Source: an uncultured Clostridia bacterium (GTDB taxonomy: Bacteria; Bacillota; Clostridia; Christensenellales; Borkfalkiaceae). From it: a DNA stretch of 64,000 bases. Position numbers and translations under genes: made by a program. The notes below the pieces were generated by a model, which did no database searches, was not told where the DNA came from, and saw only the letters and a program-made list of their open reading frames with translations. Location of the stretch: the NCBI GenBank assembly GCA_947631905.1, contig CANRND010000005.1:1-64000 (forward strand), given 5' to 3'. Position 1 is the stretch's first letter; each line of letters opens with the position of its first letter. This document shows, in pieces, positions 41,753-51,918 of the stretch.

Positions 41753-44650
41753 TCAGTTATCCTCCTTGTTTTTGCGATATGTCTTCACGGCAAACACCGC
41801 CATAGCGCCTACCGCGAGCGCGCCGAGGGTGACGTCGATGCCGATGAGCAGACCCTGCCACCACATGAGCGAGTCGGTAACGGTCAGATCTTCGGTGATG
41901 CTCCCGCCCATCGAGGAATGGAGCAGCGCGTAGAAGATGCGCTTATTCGACTCTTGCAGTTGTTTGAGCAGATGTCCGTCGTCGGTGCTGGTGATGAGAC
42001 TTCGTACCTGTGCCGAACGTTGCGCGTCGAGGCAGAAGATGTTCGTGCCTGCGTCGAGCATATCGGGCGTGGAGCAATAGTACTGGCTCTGCGTGAGCGC
42101 GTCGTCGATGATCGATCCTTCATACGCCCACTCGCCGCGCAGAACGTCGTTCATGAGTACGGAATGCGTTGCGGCATATTGCAGACCGATACGGTTGTAG
42201 GAAGTCATGATGCCGAGGCTGTGTCCTCTCGTGAGCGCGCCTTCGAAAGGACGGAGGAAGATCTCACGGATAGCCTGTTCGTTTGCGAAAGTGGAAACGC
42301 CCTGTCTGTTCGTCTCCTGCTCGTTGAGGAAGCAGTGCTTGACGTTGCAGATGAGGCCTTTCTGGCGCATCGCATAGACGACGTTGGAGACGGAGTAGTA
42401 AGACAGCATTGCGTCTTCGCTCATGTACTCGGAAGCGCGGCTGCTGTAAGGGGTGCGGATGATGTTGCACCCGGGCGCGTTGACCATTGCCACGCCGCAG
42501 AAGAGCGCTTCTTCCGCGAACAGATCGCCGAACTTCGACTGGATCTTGTGATCCCACGAAGCGGTGACGATGGGAAGGGTCGCAAAGCCCGTGGCGGCGC
42601 GCTTGTCGCCGAACGTGAACTTCGCAAGCAGGCCTTCGGGACCCTCTGCGATGGCGTTGCCGGGCTTGTTGACCGTCGAAACGCCGGGGATACCGCGCGC
42701 GTCGCCGATGGAGATCGTGAGGTCTGCAAGCGACATCTGGGAGATGAACTTATCCCACTTGGGATCGTCGTATGGAACGTCTTTCATATCGATGAAGTCG
42801 ATGGGTTCTTCGAGTTCCACATCATATACCGTACCCTCGCCCGCTTTGTAGGAAGGAGCGTCGGCCGCTTTCTTGTACTTATCCATGCGAAGCCCTTCTA
42901 CGATCTTCTCGTTGGCGTGCAACGTTTTGACTTCGGTCGGGAAAGTCGCGTCCCAATCGTTTCTCGTAAGATACACGATCTTCTGGTCGTCGTCCGCCCA
43001 GTAGTTGAGGTCGGCGTCATCGAATTTGTTCGTGACGGCCACTTCGGGGTCGTAAGGGGAATTTTTGTAGGTCTTGGTGTCGACCTCGGTGATGGAAGGA
43101 GACCACTTCTTCACGCAGTCTTTGCTTCCCGTCACGGAATTGCCCTCATGGTCGACAAGACCCGTCGCGCCCTTTTCGGCAAGAATGTTGTTGATCGCTT
43201 CGTGCGCGCCGTTGCCCACTGCGAAGTAGTAATCGCCGGGTTCGAAGATGTAGCCTTTCGCCGCCTTGGAATCATAGGAAGCGAGAAGGTATCTGTCGAC
43301 GGTGATCGTCGCCTTTGCGGTGCCTTTGGCGGGAACGTCTACCTTATCGTAGCCGAGGAGCTGGACGGCGGCCTTTTCCACGCCGTTCTGCTTGTCATAT
43401 TCGGTATAAGGACTCTGCGCATAGAGCTGGACCGACGCCTTGCCCGCAAGATCGCTCTCGTTCTTTACGGTGACCTGTGCGGTGAAAGTATCTTCCCGCG
43501 CGTCATAGCTGACGCCGTCGAGCGTCTCGGTGAATTGCGAGTAGGAAAGGCCCCAGCCGAACGGGAAACACACTTCGTCCTCATACTTCCACGCCGTAGC
43601 GCCTTCGAGCGCGCCTTTCGCGCTGTTTGCTTTGCCTTGATTGAGAATGGCGTCCTCATAGCGGGTCTCATAATATTTGTACCCGACATAGATGCCCTCT
43701 TTGTAGACGACGTACTTCGTGCCGTAAGTCCTGTCCACGGGGTTTCCGTCAAAGGTGTATGTATAGTCGCCGAAGTTCTGCATCGCGGGAGAACCCATCG
43801 AGTTCGCGGCGAAAGTCTCCACCGTGTGGCCCGAGGGATTTGCTTTCCCCGAGAGAATGTTCACGACCCCGGGAAGCCCGTAATAACCGGGATTGCCGAA
43901 CCAAAGGCAGGCGTCTACTTGATATTCGTCCAGCCAGCCGAGTTCCATGGGAAGCGGCCCGTTGAGCAGGACGATGATCTTTTGGTATCCCTGGTCGTTG
44001 ATGAGTTGAAGAAGCGCCTTTTCGTTGTCGTCGAGCTTCATCACGCCTTTCGAAGGGTCGGTATTCTCGGTGCCGTAACGCGCGAACGTAACGATCGCGG
44101 CGTCCTTAAAGCGCGGGAACGTGTTCGTGATCGCCGAGGTGTAGAACGAAGCGGGAACTTCGCCCGCGCTCGACAGCCCGACGCTGGTGCCGCTCGAAGC
44201 ATAGGCGTCATAGAGCGTCTGGTTGATGTTGAAGCCCGCGTCCTTGAATGCCTTTGCCATATCGATGACAAGCGCATCGTTGGGGGTAGGGCCGCCCGCG
44301 CCGCTCCTGTAAATGGTGTGTGCGCTGTTGTTGCCGAACAACGTCACGTTGCGCTCGCTGCTTGCAAGCGGGAGTGCGCCGTTGTTTTTGAGAAGGACCG
44401 CGCCCTCCTCCTCTTCCTGCACGCAAAAGGCGTAGGAATCGGCGATAAGGCGTTCATACCCTTCCACGGTCAGCGTGCCGTCTTCATCGCCGTACGAGCT
44501 GCCCTGCAAGGTCAACCCGCCCGTCGTGATGCCGAGGACGCTGTTGATGTAACCCGCGTAAGTGTTGGCGAGGATCGTCGCGGACAGCAACAACGTGAAA
44601 AGGAACGTCATTACGCTCGACAACCCAAGCCATAATTTGCTTGTTCTCAC
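41753..44650 (-). CDS. Membrane-anchored, circularly permuted GH3 beta-glycosidase
   Basis: A 965-residue enzyme. The start is GTG 44650, chosen for its AAGGAGG; the upstream ATG frame lacks a site. A membrane segment (about 8-30) is followed by the GH3 C-terminal alpha/beta domain ('EEEGAVLLKNNGALPL') and an Fn3-like domain ('LAGKASVQLYAQSPY', 'EPGDYYFAVGN'). Only then does the TIM-barrel domain appear, with 'KHCFLNEQETNR' and 'YEGSIIDD' carrying the nucleophile Asp (about 849). A second membrane segment (about 931-955) precedes a basic tail. This swapped domain order is known from some Butyrivibrio and Ruminococcus enzymes. Two anchors put the catalytic part outside. It is the first gene of the seven-gene operon. 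Confidence 0.9.
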   Translation of the reverse strand: MRTSKLWLGLSSVMTFLFTLLLSATILANTYAGYINSVLGITTGGLTLQGSSYGDEDGTLTVEGYERLIADSYAFCVQEEEEGAVLLKNNGALPLASSERNVTLFGNNSAHTIYRSGAGGPTPNDALVIDMAKAFKDAGFNINQTLYDAYASSGTSVGLSSAGEVPASFYTSAITNTFPRFKDAAIVTFARYGTENTDPSKGVMKLDDNEKALLQLINDQGYQKIIVLLNGPLPMELGWLDEYQVDACLWFGNPGYYGLPGVVNILSGKANPSGHTVETFAANSMGSPAMQNFGDYTYTFDGNPVDRTYGTKYVVYKEGIYVGYKYYETRYEDAILNQGKANSAKGALEGATAWKYEDEVCFPFGWGLSYSQFTETLDGVSYDAREDTFTAQVTVKNESDLAGKASVQLYAQSPYTEYDKQNGVEKAAVQLLGYDKVDVPAKGTAKATITVDRYLLASYDSKAAKGYIFEPGDYYFAVGNGAHEAINNILAEKGATGLVDHEGNSVTGSKDCVKKWSPSITEVDTKTYKNSPYDPEVAVTNKFDDADLNYWADDDQKIVYLTRNDWDATFPTEVKTLHANEKIVEGLRMDKYKKAADAPSYKAGEGTVYDVELEEPIDFIDMKDVPYDDPKWDKFISQMSLADLTISIGDARGIPGVSTVNKPGNAIAEGPEGLLAKFTFGDKRAATGFATLPIVTASWDHKIQSKFGDLFAEEALFCGVAMVNAPGCNIIRTPYSSRASEYMSEDAMLSYYSVSNVVYAMRQKGLICNVKHCFLNEQETNRQGVSTFANEQAIREIFLRPFEGALTRGHSLGIMTSYNRIGLQYAATHSVLMNDVLRGEWAYEGSIIDDALTQSQYYCSTPDMLDAGTNIFCLDAQRSAQVRSLITSTDDGHLLKQLQESNKRIFYALLHSSMGGSITEDLTVTDSLMWWQGLLIGIDVTLGALAVGAMAVFAVKTYRKNKEDN

Positions 44651-44695
44651 AATTTTTTCCTCCTTGATATTATGCGGTGTACCCACTTTGAACTC

Positions 44696-44724
44696 ATTCT
44701 AAAATGACGGCGGCCCGATTTCAA
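44696..44724 (-). promoter_or_regulatory. Promoter of the GH3 operon
   Basis: On the minus strand, TTGAAA (44724-44719), 17-nt spacer, TAGAAT (44701-44696). The leader to GTG 44650 is about 40 nt. A 15-nt motif starts exactly 31 nt upstream of the -35 box. Confidence 0.7.
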
Positions 44725-44740
44725 GAAAGAAGTTTACACA

Positions 44741-44755
44741 TTATGGCAAAAAGTT
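44741..44755 (-). promoter_or_regulatory. Shared 15-nt operator motif, GH3 promoter copy
   Basis: Minus strand AACTTTTTGCCATAA, identical to plus 45801-45815 upstream of the CBM-like lipoprotein gene. In both places it starts 31 nt before the -35 box, and TTTCTTG is also shared at the -35. A likely activator site for the AraC regulator encoded between them. Confidence 0.65.
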
Positions 44756-44790
44756 AAGGTTTAAAGACTTTTTCATTTTATGTAATAAAA

Positions 44791-44820
44791 AGAGACACAT
44801 TCCCTCTGGAAAGTGTCTCT
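44791..44820 (-). terminator. Terminator of the araC-type gene
   Basis: AGAGACACATTCC (44791-44803) pairs with GGAAAGTGTCTCT (44808-44820) with one mismatch. Reading minus, TTTTTATT follows. Confidence 0.85.
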
Positions 44821-44845
44821 CCGTCACGAAATATGATACTTTTGT

Positions 44846-45625
44846 TCAGTTCCGCATCTTCAAACGCTGTTCCGCCCGATAATCGGTCGGCGAGACCCCG
44901 TAGTCGGACTTGAACTGTTCGTTGAAACTGCGGATGCTTTCAAAGCCGCAGCGGTTGCTGATCTGCACCATCCCGAGGTCGGTGAGGCGCAGAAGTTCGG
45001 CGGCGTTTTCGGAGCGGAAGCGGTTCACGAAGCGGGAAAACCCATAGCCGAAGATGCGGTTGAACAGGTTGGACAAATAGGTGTAGCTGTACCCCATGTC
45101 CTGCGCCATCTTTTTGAGGCTGATGGGCTTGTCGTAGTTCTGCTGGATGTAATAGAGGAGTTTTACGGAGATGTCGCTCCCCTGCGGCGGCTCATAGAAC
45201 TGGATCATGTTCGTGCAGGCCAGCCCGCATAACCCGTAGAGTACGGATTGGAGAAGATAGCGGTTCGCGGACTTATCCTGCAAAACGGCAAGTTTTTCCG
45301 CGTCATGAAATTCAAACGCCGCGCAAGAATACCCGCCGCTCTTCATGTCGGCATGGAAATCCGCGATGAAGTCGGCGGAAAAGATGGTGAGAAAACTGCG
45401 CGAGAACGCGGGCGTTTTGAAGCTGTGGACATGGTTCGGAAAGATGAGCAGGCCCCAGCCCGGGCGAAGCGTGTAGACGTCCTTATACACCGAGCATTCG
45501 AGTTCCCCTTCCAGCACCGTGACAAATTCATAGCTGTTGTGGACGTGGCCGACAAAGTCCAGATTTTCATCCGATTGCGTATAAAGATAATTTTTTTCGA
45601 AAGAACGTTCCGTCTCGAAAAACAT
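44846..45625 (-). CDS. AraC-family transcriptional regulator
   Basis: A 259-residue regulator. The N-terminal cupin-like sensor domain is visible as 'VGHVHNSYEFVTVLEGELECSVYKDVYTLRPGWGLLIFPNHVHSF'. The C-terminal tandem HTH begins 'ISLKKMAQDMGYSYTYLSNLFNRIFGYGFSRFVNRFRSENA' and ends 'GFESIRSFNEQFKSDYGVSPTDYR'. The cupin probably senses a sugar released from the polysaccharide. It has its own consensus promoter and terminator and sits between the GH3 operon and the plus-strand lipoprotein gene. Both of these carry the same 15-nt motif upstream, so it is the obvious candidate regulator. Confidence 0.93.
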   Translation of the reverse strand: MFFETERSFEKNYLYTQSDENLDFVGHVHNSYEFVTVLEGELECSVYKDVYTLRPGWGLLIFPNHVHSFKTPAFSRSFLTIFSADFIADFHADMKSGGYSCAAFEFHDAEKLAVLQDKSANRYLLQSVLYGLCGLACTNMIQFYEPPQGSDISVKLLYYIQQNYDKPISLKKMAQDMGYSYTYLSNLFNRIFGYGFSRFVNRFRSENAAELLRLTDLGMVQISNRCGFESIRSFNEQFKSDYGVSPTDYRAEQRLKMRN

Positions 45626-45650
45626 GATATTCTCCCCTCTCCCCGCTACA

Positions 45651-45679
45651 TTATAACACGTAACGCGCGGGTTGTCAAG
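45651..45679 (-). promoter_or_regulatory. Sigma-A promoter of the araC-type gene
   Basis: On the minus strand, TTGACA (45679-45674), 17-nt spacer, TATAAT (45656-45651): perfect consensus, suggesting constitutive expression. The 15-nt shared motif is not present here. Confidence 0.85.
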
Positions 45680-45788
45680 ATAGTAAACACCGTGAAAAAG
45701 CCGTTTTTGTGAAAAAAATTATTGAAATGTAAATAGCAATCAAAAATGCGCCCATGTTTTTGTTTTTTTCGATAAAAAAGTTTTCCTT

Positions 45789-45815
45789 TGGCAAAATCCA
45801 AACTTTTTGCCATAA
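45789..45815 (+). promoter_or_regulatory. Shared operator motif with inverted repeat, lipoprotein promoter copy
   Basis: AACTTTTTGCCATAA at 45801-45815 is the exact twin of the GH3 promoter motif. Here TGGCAAAA (45789-45796) and TTTTGCCA (45805-45812) also form an inverted repeat that the GH3 copy lacks. It starts 31 nt before the -35 box. Confidence 0.65.
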
Positions 45816-45831
45816 CATCAAAAATTTTTTC

Positions 45832-45861
45832 TTGCATTCCCCCGCGGCGGTTCTTTATACT
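45832..45861 (+). promoter_or_regulatory. Promoter of the CBM-like lipoprotein gene
   Basis: TTGCAT (45832-45837), 18-nt spacer, TATACT (45856-45861). The weak -35 fits a promoter needing an activator. Confidence 0.65.
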
Positions 45862-45917
45862 TAAAGAAAGATGTAGCGTCCCCGGATGGAGACCGCTTAA
45901 AACAGGAGGAATGAAAC

Positions 45918-46817
45918 ATGAAAAAAGTACTCGCTTTGTTGCTCGCCGGCGCAATGGTGATCGGAGCCGGTGCGTTCGCTTGCGCCTGCGGCGAAACCCC
46001 GGACGTTGAACCCGAACACACCACGCACTATGACGTAGACGCGGACGGACAATGCGATAAGTGCAAAGCAGAAATGACGGGCCACACCCATATCTTCTCC
46101 AAGAAGTGGGAGTTTGACGCCGACAGCCATTGGCACAAAGCGACGTGCGCACATGGCGACCAGATCAGCGACAAGGGAGCGCACACCTTTGAAAACGACG
46201 TCTGCACCGTCTGCAAAATGCTTGACGCGAAGCCTGTTGCGCCCGTGAACGGCGTATACACGTTCGAGGCGGAGAATGCCGTACTTCAAGATCCCGAAGG
46301 CGTCGGCCATGCGATGGTCGTTGAAGTCGACCGCGGGGACATCGGGCCGAGCGCGGTAGAAGGCGCTTCCGTCACCGACATCGGTTACTTCGGCGGGAAC
46401 AACGGCACAAACGTCGGGCAGACGATCACCTGGAAGTTCACCGCAAAGACGGCGGGGAAAGTCACCATCAAACTACACGCTTCCTCTGCGGTCGGCGAGT
46501 GGGCCGGCAAGACCATCACCGCGATCGAGATGGGCGAAGAAGGCGCCCCTACCGTCTCCTTTAACGGAACGGACGTCGACCTCACGGGCCAAAAGATCGG
46601 TGAGGACAAAACGTTCACCGATGAAGAACTCGGCGGCGACAACAACAAGATGTATTGGTACTTCACCGACCTTGAAATCGAAGTCGACCTCGTAGCGGGC
46701 GAGAACACGCTGGTACTCACCTCGGGGACCCTCGGCTGCAACCCCGATAAGATCACGATCGAAACGGATATCGAACTGACTTTCGTCAAGACGAACAACA
46801 ACGACAGGATCGGCTAA
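45918..46817 (+). CDS. Cys-rich lipoprotein with CBM-like domain
   Basis: A 299-residue secreted lipoprotein. The signal peptide MKKVLALLLAGAMVIGAGA is followed by closely spaced Cys (ACAC), one of which is the lipidation site. Residues 35-110 contain 'DVDADGQCDKC' and 'ENDVCTVCK' with many His, a probable metal-binding or disulfide-rich linker common in Clostridia surface proteins. The C-terminal 190 residues, opening 'VYTFEAENAVLQD', look like a CBM6/CBM35-type carbohydrate-binding beta-sandwich. AGGAGG lies 8 nt before ATG 45918. It is the only plus-strand gene of the region and shares its promoter motif with the GH3 operon, so it is probably the glycan-capture protein of that system. Confidence 0.8.
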   Translation: MKKVLALLLAGAMVIGAGAFACACGETPDVEPEHTTHYDVDADGQCDKCKAEMTGHTHIFSKKWEFDADSHWHKATCAHGDQISDKGAHTFENDVCTVCKMLDAKPVAPVNGVYTFEAENAVLQDPEGVGHAMVVEVDRGDIGPSAVEGASVTDIGYFGGNNGTNVGQTITWKFTAKTAGKVTIKLHASSAVGEWAGKTITAIEMGEEGAPTVSFNGTDVDLTGQKIGEDKTFTDEELGGDNNKMYWYFTDLEIEVDLVAGENTLVLTSGTLGCNPDKITIETDIELTFVKTNNNDRIG

Positions 46818-46828
46818 CAGGACTATAT

Positions 46829-46864
46829 AAAGCGCGCCTTTCCCAGCGGGGAAAGGCGCGCTTT
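46829..46864. terminator. Terminator of the CBM-like lipoprotein gene
   Basis: Perfect 16-bp stem, 46829-46844 with 46849-46864, loop AGCG. It begins 11 nt after the stop codon. Confidence 0.85.
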
Positions 46865-46878
46865 CGTCATGAATTTCG

Positions 46879-46912
46879 GCGGCGGCGCGGGGCAAAAGCC
46901 CCGCGCCGCCGC
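46879..46912 (-). terminator. GC-rich hairpin downstream of gdhA
   Basis: Perfect 15-bp stem, 46879-46893 with 46898-46912, loop AAAA. It has no strong T-run in the minus direction but sits 29 nt beyond the gdhA stop and opposite the lipoprotein terminator, so it probably ends gdhA transcription. Confidence 0.65.
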
Positions 46913-46941
46913 ATTCTATCAGAGATTTCCGTTTTTTTGCG

Positions 46942-48357
<1,416 letters not shown>

Positions 48358-48384
48358 TTATGCGGACTATAAGCGCAAATTATG

Positions 48385-48414
48385 AAAAGAGCGGGCATTT
48401 TCGCCCGCTCTTTT
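48385..48414 (-). terminator. Terminator of the 1105-residue lipoprotein gene
   Basis: AAAAGAGCGGGC (48385-48396) pairs with GCCCGCTCTTTT (48403-48414). Reading minus, the stem ends in TTTTC. It lies 10 nt beyond the stop. Confidence 0.85.
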
Positions 48415-48424
48415 TTGCTTTGTT

Positions 48425-51400
48425 TTATCCCTCTTGGGACCCCGTTCCCGCGGAAGGAGTGAGTTCGTCGTAGATCGTTTTGAGCGTGTCGTATACGTCG
48501 CCGAGGCACTCTTTGACTTTTTCGGTGTTCTCGGGATTCTCATACGCTTCGATCACGGTCTTCATGTTGTCGAGGAAATCTTGCAGGAACGTCGTCCCCG
48601 CGCTTCCGTCTTCGTTCTGATATGCGCCGTCGTTATCCGAGAGATAGTAGACGTAGGAGAGCATTGCACTTGCGATGGAGGAGACCGTTTCTCCCAGCTC
48701 TTTGCCGAGGCACTCGATGACATAAGAGCTGATCCCTCTGAGGAACCAATTCCCCGAACTTCTCTCCAAGAACATGAAGAGCGTCTGCTGGCCCAGATCG
48801 AGTTTAAGAAGATCCGACATGGCTTTTTTGACCTCGTCCGCATTGAAGAATTTCTCCGTTTTAGGGTTCTCCGCGTCCGCATCGCCGTCCGTATCCGCAT
48901 CGTCCTCCGCCTGCGCCATGTCATAGTCCCAGCAAGACCACATGACTTTCCCCGCAGTCACCATAAATTCGGAAAGCTCTTCGGCGTAGTAGGCGTCCCA
49001 AAGCAAGTATGCCGTATTCCCTGCGGAAACTTGTATGGAGTTCATCAAGCTCACGTAGTAGTAGCGGAACGTCCCGTAAAGAGCATAATCGAGGCTCACC
49101 GAGAGGTCTGTGAACAGATCTTCGTAGGCGTCATAGAGATAGGCTTTCTTCAAATCTTCGGAAGTACCCGTCATGATCTCGTTTACGAGTTTTTCCGCAT
49201 CTTCGTACGCCGAGATGAGGAGCGTATATACGGGTATGCCGTCGATCCCCTGGGTCTCATCGCCCAAAATCAACTTCAAGGAAAGATTGATATTGCGGAT
49301 GTCGTCGGCAAGCGCGTCGAGTTTCGCCTGGTCCGCTTCGCTCAGCGTCGGCGCGGTAAAGCCCGCCGCCGTCCGTTTTTGCAGTTCGGTGTACTTTGTG
49401 CAGCACTTGTTGAACACGGCGTCATATGCGTCTTTTACCGTGTCGTCGAGGTCTCCATAGGCCTGATCCGACTGGCCGATCTTTGCGAGGAAATCGACCG
49501 TACCCTGATTGGGATCCTCGTAAGCAAAGCGTCTCGCATAGGACTCCACCGCCCGCAACATGAAGTAAGCCGCCGTCATTGCCGATTCGTTGTCGTCAAA
49601 TTCACGGGCGAAGTAATCTTCGAGGATCGCCGTAAACCAGGGCGTATACTGCCCGCCGAGGATCGCCAACGCTTCCGCGGGAGCCTGCCCGTACAGCGGG
49701 CAGAGCGAATACAAGAAGTCAAGCTGTTTGGCGGGAGAAAGGCCGATAAACGCGTCGAACATCTCTTGGACGTCCGTCCCGTATTGCTCCCCGTTATAAT
49801 ACTCGGTATCGTTCACGAGGACTTTCGAGAGGATGGCAAGATATTGACTCCAAAGGGCCTCGTACTCCTCGTCTCCGTAGAGATCGATGTTGCAGACGAG
49901 ATAACCGCCGTTCGTCACTTTCAGGAAGTAAAGGAGATCGGAGAAGCCGACTTTAAGGGGCTGGCCCGACGAGTCGGCCAGAAGGTTGGAGAATGTAACG
50001 TAATTATACACGCTCGCATAGAACGACTTTTGATCGGTATCTTCGAGCGCATTGATTTGGTCGACGCAACCGAGCGCGTCCGCATAGTAATACTGGAAGA
50101 TGCTGGTATCCGTTCTTCTTCCTGCCGCCAGATAACTCGTTTCCGCCATTGCGCCCAAAATATCTTGATAGAGCGTTTCCAGAAGCACGGGGAACTGGAA
50201 GTTTTGCATGATCGTGAATGCCGCGGCGGCTTCTTCCTGATCGTACTCATGGAAGTAGTACCAGAGAATGTAGAAGAAGTCGTCGTTTTGACGCCACGAA
50301 GAGACGAGAGCGTACATTGCGCGGTCGGACGAGGAAGCGTAGGGACTTGCCGCGAGTTTCTTGACGGCGGCAATGATCACGTCTTTCTTTGTGACGAGGG
50401 AGGTGGGTTTCCAGTCGGCGGGGATCTCTTGAAGCGTATCGTAGAGTTCCACCATGTATTGAAGACGGGCGCCGAGAGCGGGCAAAACGGCGGGATCGCA
50501 CACCGTTCCCAAATAACTTGCCACCGTTTCGCTACCGTACAAGGCGGTGGTGGAATAGTTCTGGCTGAGGGTGTACAAAAGCTGTACGACGGAGTAAAGG
50601 TCGCTCTGATCGTCCAAAAGATCGGGCAGGTTCTCCTTTACCGCATCGTAATTATCCGCTACGATGAGGACGGTACCTGTCGTGGAAAGCGCAAAGGTAT
50701 GCTCAAATTCCTTTTGGAGCGCCGTCCAGAGCGTTTTGCCGTACACGGTAGCCGCGCGGACGATCGCATCCACGTCTTCGGAAGAAACGAGGACATACTC
50801 ATCGTAGTCGAGCGCATTGTAAGCCGACATGGAAGCGAGCGCAAGTTCGCCGACTTCCTCATCGATTGCGGGCGCGGCGTCTTGCGACCAGTCGAGCGCT
50901 TTGAGCGGAGCGATGTTGCCGCGGATCAACGAAAGGTTGCTGTAAGTAATGGTAACTTCGAAGTTATAGCTCTTTCCCAAATAGGAGACGTCGATCGTCT
51001 GCGTGGCGGACTTGTTGGAGGCGTTGACGGCGCTCGGGTTGTAACCGGAGGTCATATCAGCCGTAAGCGCCACCTCTTTTTTCAGTTTTCCGCTGTTTCC
51101 CGTAAGGGTGAACTTGCCCCCTTCGAGGTTGAGTTCGGTCTCATAGTCCTTATAGGCAAGTTTTTCGGGCGCAACGAAATCAACCTGGTCCGCCGTATAG
51201 ACGTTAACGGAGAAAGAACCCGTATAGTCGCCCTCCGTGCCGCTGTAATGCGCCTCAACGTTCGTCGTTCCCGCGGAAGTGAACGTTGCCGAAGGGTAAG
51301 AGAGCGAGCTGTCGCTCAAAAGAACGGTGAAGTTTGTGCCGTCGTCCTTTGTGATGCGCAGACGTCCCGTCGATGTATTGAGCGATTCGCCCACGAAATA

Positions 51401-51742
51401 ATCGGTAACGATGTTCTCCGCGGCGACTCTCGGAACGACATTGACGAGGTACGTCGTCGTCTTGCCCTTGTATTCCACGGTAAGCTCCTGGTTGCCGAGC
51501 TGATCTTTATTATAACCCGTGACCGATACGCCTTTTGCATTGAGCGCGACCTGTTCGGATTTATCCCCGCTCTTTACCGTGAGCGAACCGACCGACAGAT
51601 CGAGATCTTGTCCTTGCACATAAACGGCGCGGGGCGCACTGCCGCTGTCGAGCGCGATCTCGTCCACGCCGCAAGCGACGATCGCAAAGATCGAGCAGAC
51701 AAGCATAAGCGCAACCAACGCAACTTTGGAAAACTTTTTCAT
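48425..51742 (-). CDS. Very large lipoprotein with N-terminal Ig-like domains (paralogue of next gene)
   Basis: A 1105-residue surface lipoprotein. Signal peptide 'KVALVALMLVCSIFAIVAC' places the lipidated Cys at about residue 24. Three Ig-like Big_3-type units follow: 'DLDLSVGSLTVKSGDKSEQVAL', 'FVGESLNTSTGRLRITKDDGTNFTV' and 'YETELNLEGGKFTLTGNSG'. The remaining 800 residues are mostly alpha-helical, rich in Tyr, Leu, Ala and Asp, with no known family. It is clearly paralogous to 51919-55026 in layout and sequence. ATG 51742 (AAGGA site) is better than the longer frame. It has its own TTGACA/TATATT promoter. Confidence 0.85.
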   Translation of the reverse strand: MKKFSKVALVALMLVCSIFAIVACGVDEIALDSGSAPRAVYVQGQDLDLSVGSLTVKSGDKSEQVALNAKGVSVTGYNKDQLGNQELTVEYKGKTTTYLVNVVPRVAAENIVTDYFVGESLNTSTGRLRITKDDGTNFTVLLSDSSLSYPSATFTSAGTTNVEAHYSGTEGDYTGSFSVNVYTADQVDFVAPEKLAYKDYETELNLEGGKFTLTGNSGKLKKEVALTADMTSGYNPSAVNASNKSATQTIDVSYLGKSYNFEVTITYSNLSLIRGNIAPLKALDWSQDAAPAIDEEVGELALASMSAYNALDYDEYVLVSSEDVDAIVRAATVYGKTLWTALQKEFEHTFALSTTGTVLIVADNYDAVKENLPDLLDDQSDLYSVVQLLYTLSQNYSTTALYGSETVASYLGTVCDPAVLPALGARLQYMVELYDTLQEIPADWKPTSLVTKKDVIIAAVKKLAASPYASSSDRAMYALVSSWRQNDDFFYILWYYFHEYDQEEAAAAFTIMQNFQFPVLLETLYQDILGAMAETSYLAAGRRTDTSIFQYYYADALGCVDQINALEDTDQKSFYASVYNYVTFSNLLADSSGQPLKVGFSDLLYFLKVTNGGYLVCNIDLYGDEEYEALWSQYLAILSKVLVNDTEYYNGEQYGTDVQEMFDAFIGLSPAKQLDFLYSLCPLYGQAPAEALAILGGQYTPWFTAILEDYFAREFDDNESAMTAAYFMLRAVESYARRFAYEDPNQGTVDFLAKIGQSDQAYGDLDDTVKDAYDAVFNKCCTKYTELQKRTAAGFTAPTLSEADQAKLDALADDIRNINLSLKLILGDETQGIDGIPVYTLLISAYEDAEKLVNEIMTGTSEDLKKAYLYDAYEDLFTDLSVSLDYALYGTFRYYYVSLMNSIQVSAGNTAYLLWDAYYAEELSEFMVTAGKVMWSCWDYDMAQAEDDADTDGDADAENPKTEKFFNADEVKKAMSDLLKLDLGQQTLFMFLERSSGNWFLRGISSYVIECLGKELGETVSSIASAMLSYVYYLSDNDGAYQNEDGSAGTTFLQDFLDNMKTVIEAYENPENTEKVKECLGDVYDTLKTIYDELTPSAGTGSQEG

Positions 51743-51780
51743 ACTGTGCCTTCCTTTATAAAATTTCTCTTTATACATTT

Positions 51781-51809
51781 AATATACGCCCGCGCAAAAG
51801 AAATGTCAA
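51781..51809 (-). promoter_or_regulatory. Sigma-A promoter of the 1105-residue lipoprotein gene
   Basis: On the minus strand, TTGACA (51809-51804), 17-nt spacer, TATATT (51786-51781), in the 176-nt gap between the two paralogues. Confidence 0.8.
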
Positions 51810-51918
51810 GTGTTCTCCCGCGGGCGGTCTTTTTGCAACTTTACAACAAACTTACGCCTGCCGTCCTTGCAGAATGTTACAACTTTTGAACGGAAAGAAC
51901 GGAATTTTTCTTCACCGT

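Noticed and set aside
41918-44635. 905-codon plus-strand ORF antisense to the GH3 gene
   Set aside because: High-GC shadow frame. The minus strand encodes a clear GH3 enzyme with motifs, ribosome binding site and operon context; the antisense product is Arg/Val-rich without domains.
48434-51889. 1151-codon plus-strand ORF antisense to the giant lipoprotein
   Set aside because: Despite its length it lacks any domain, and the minus strand has signal peptide, lipobox, Ig-like repeats, promoter and terminator.
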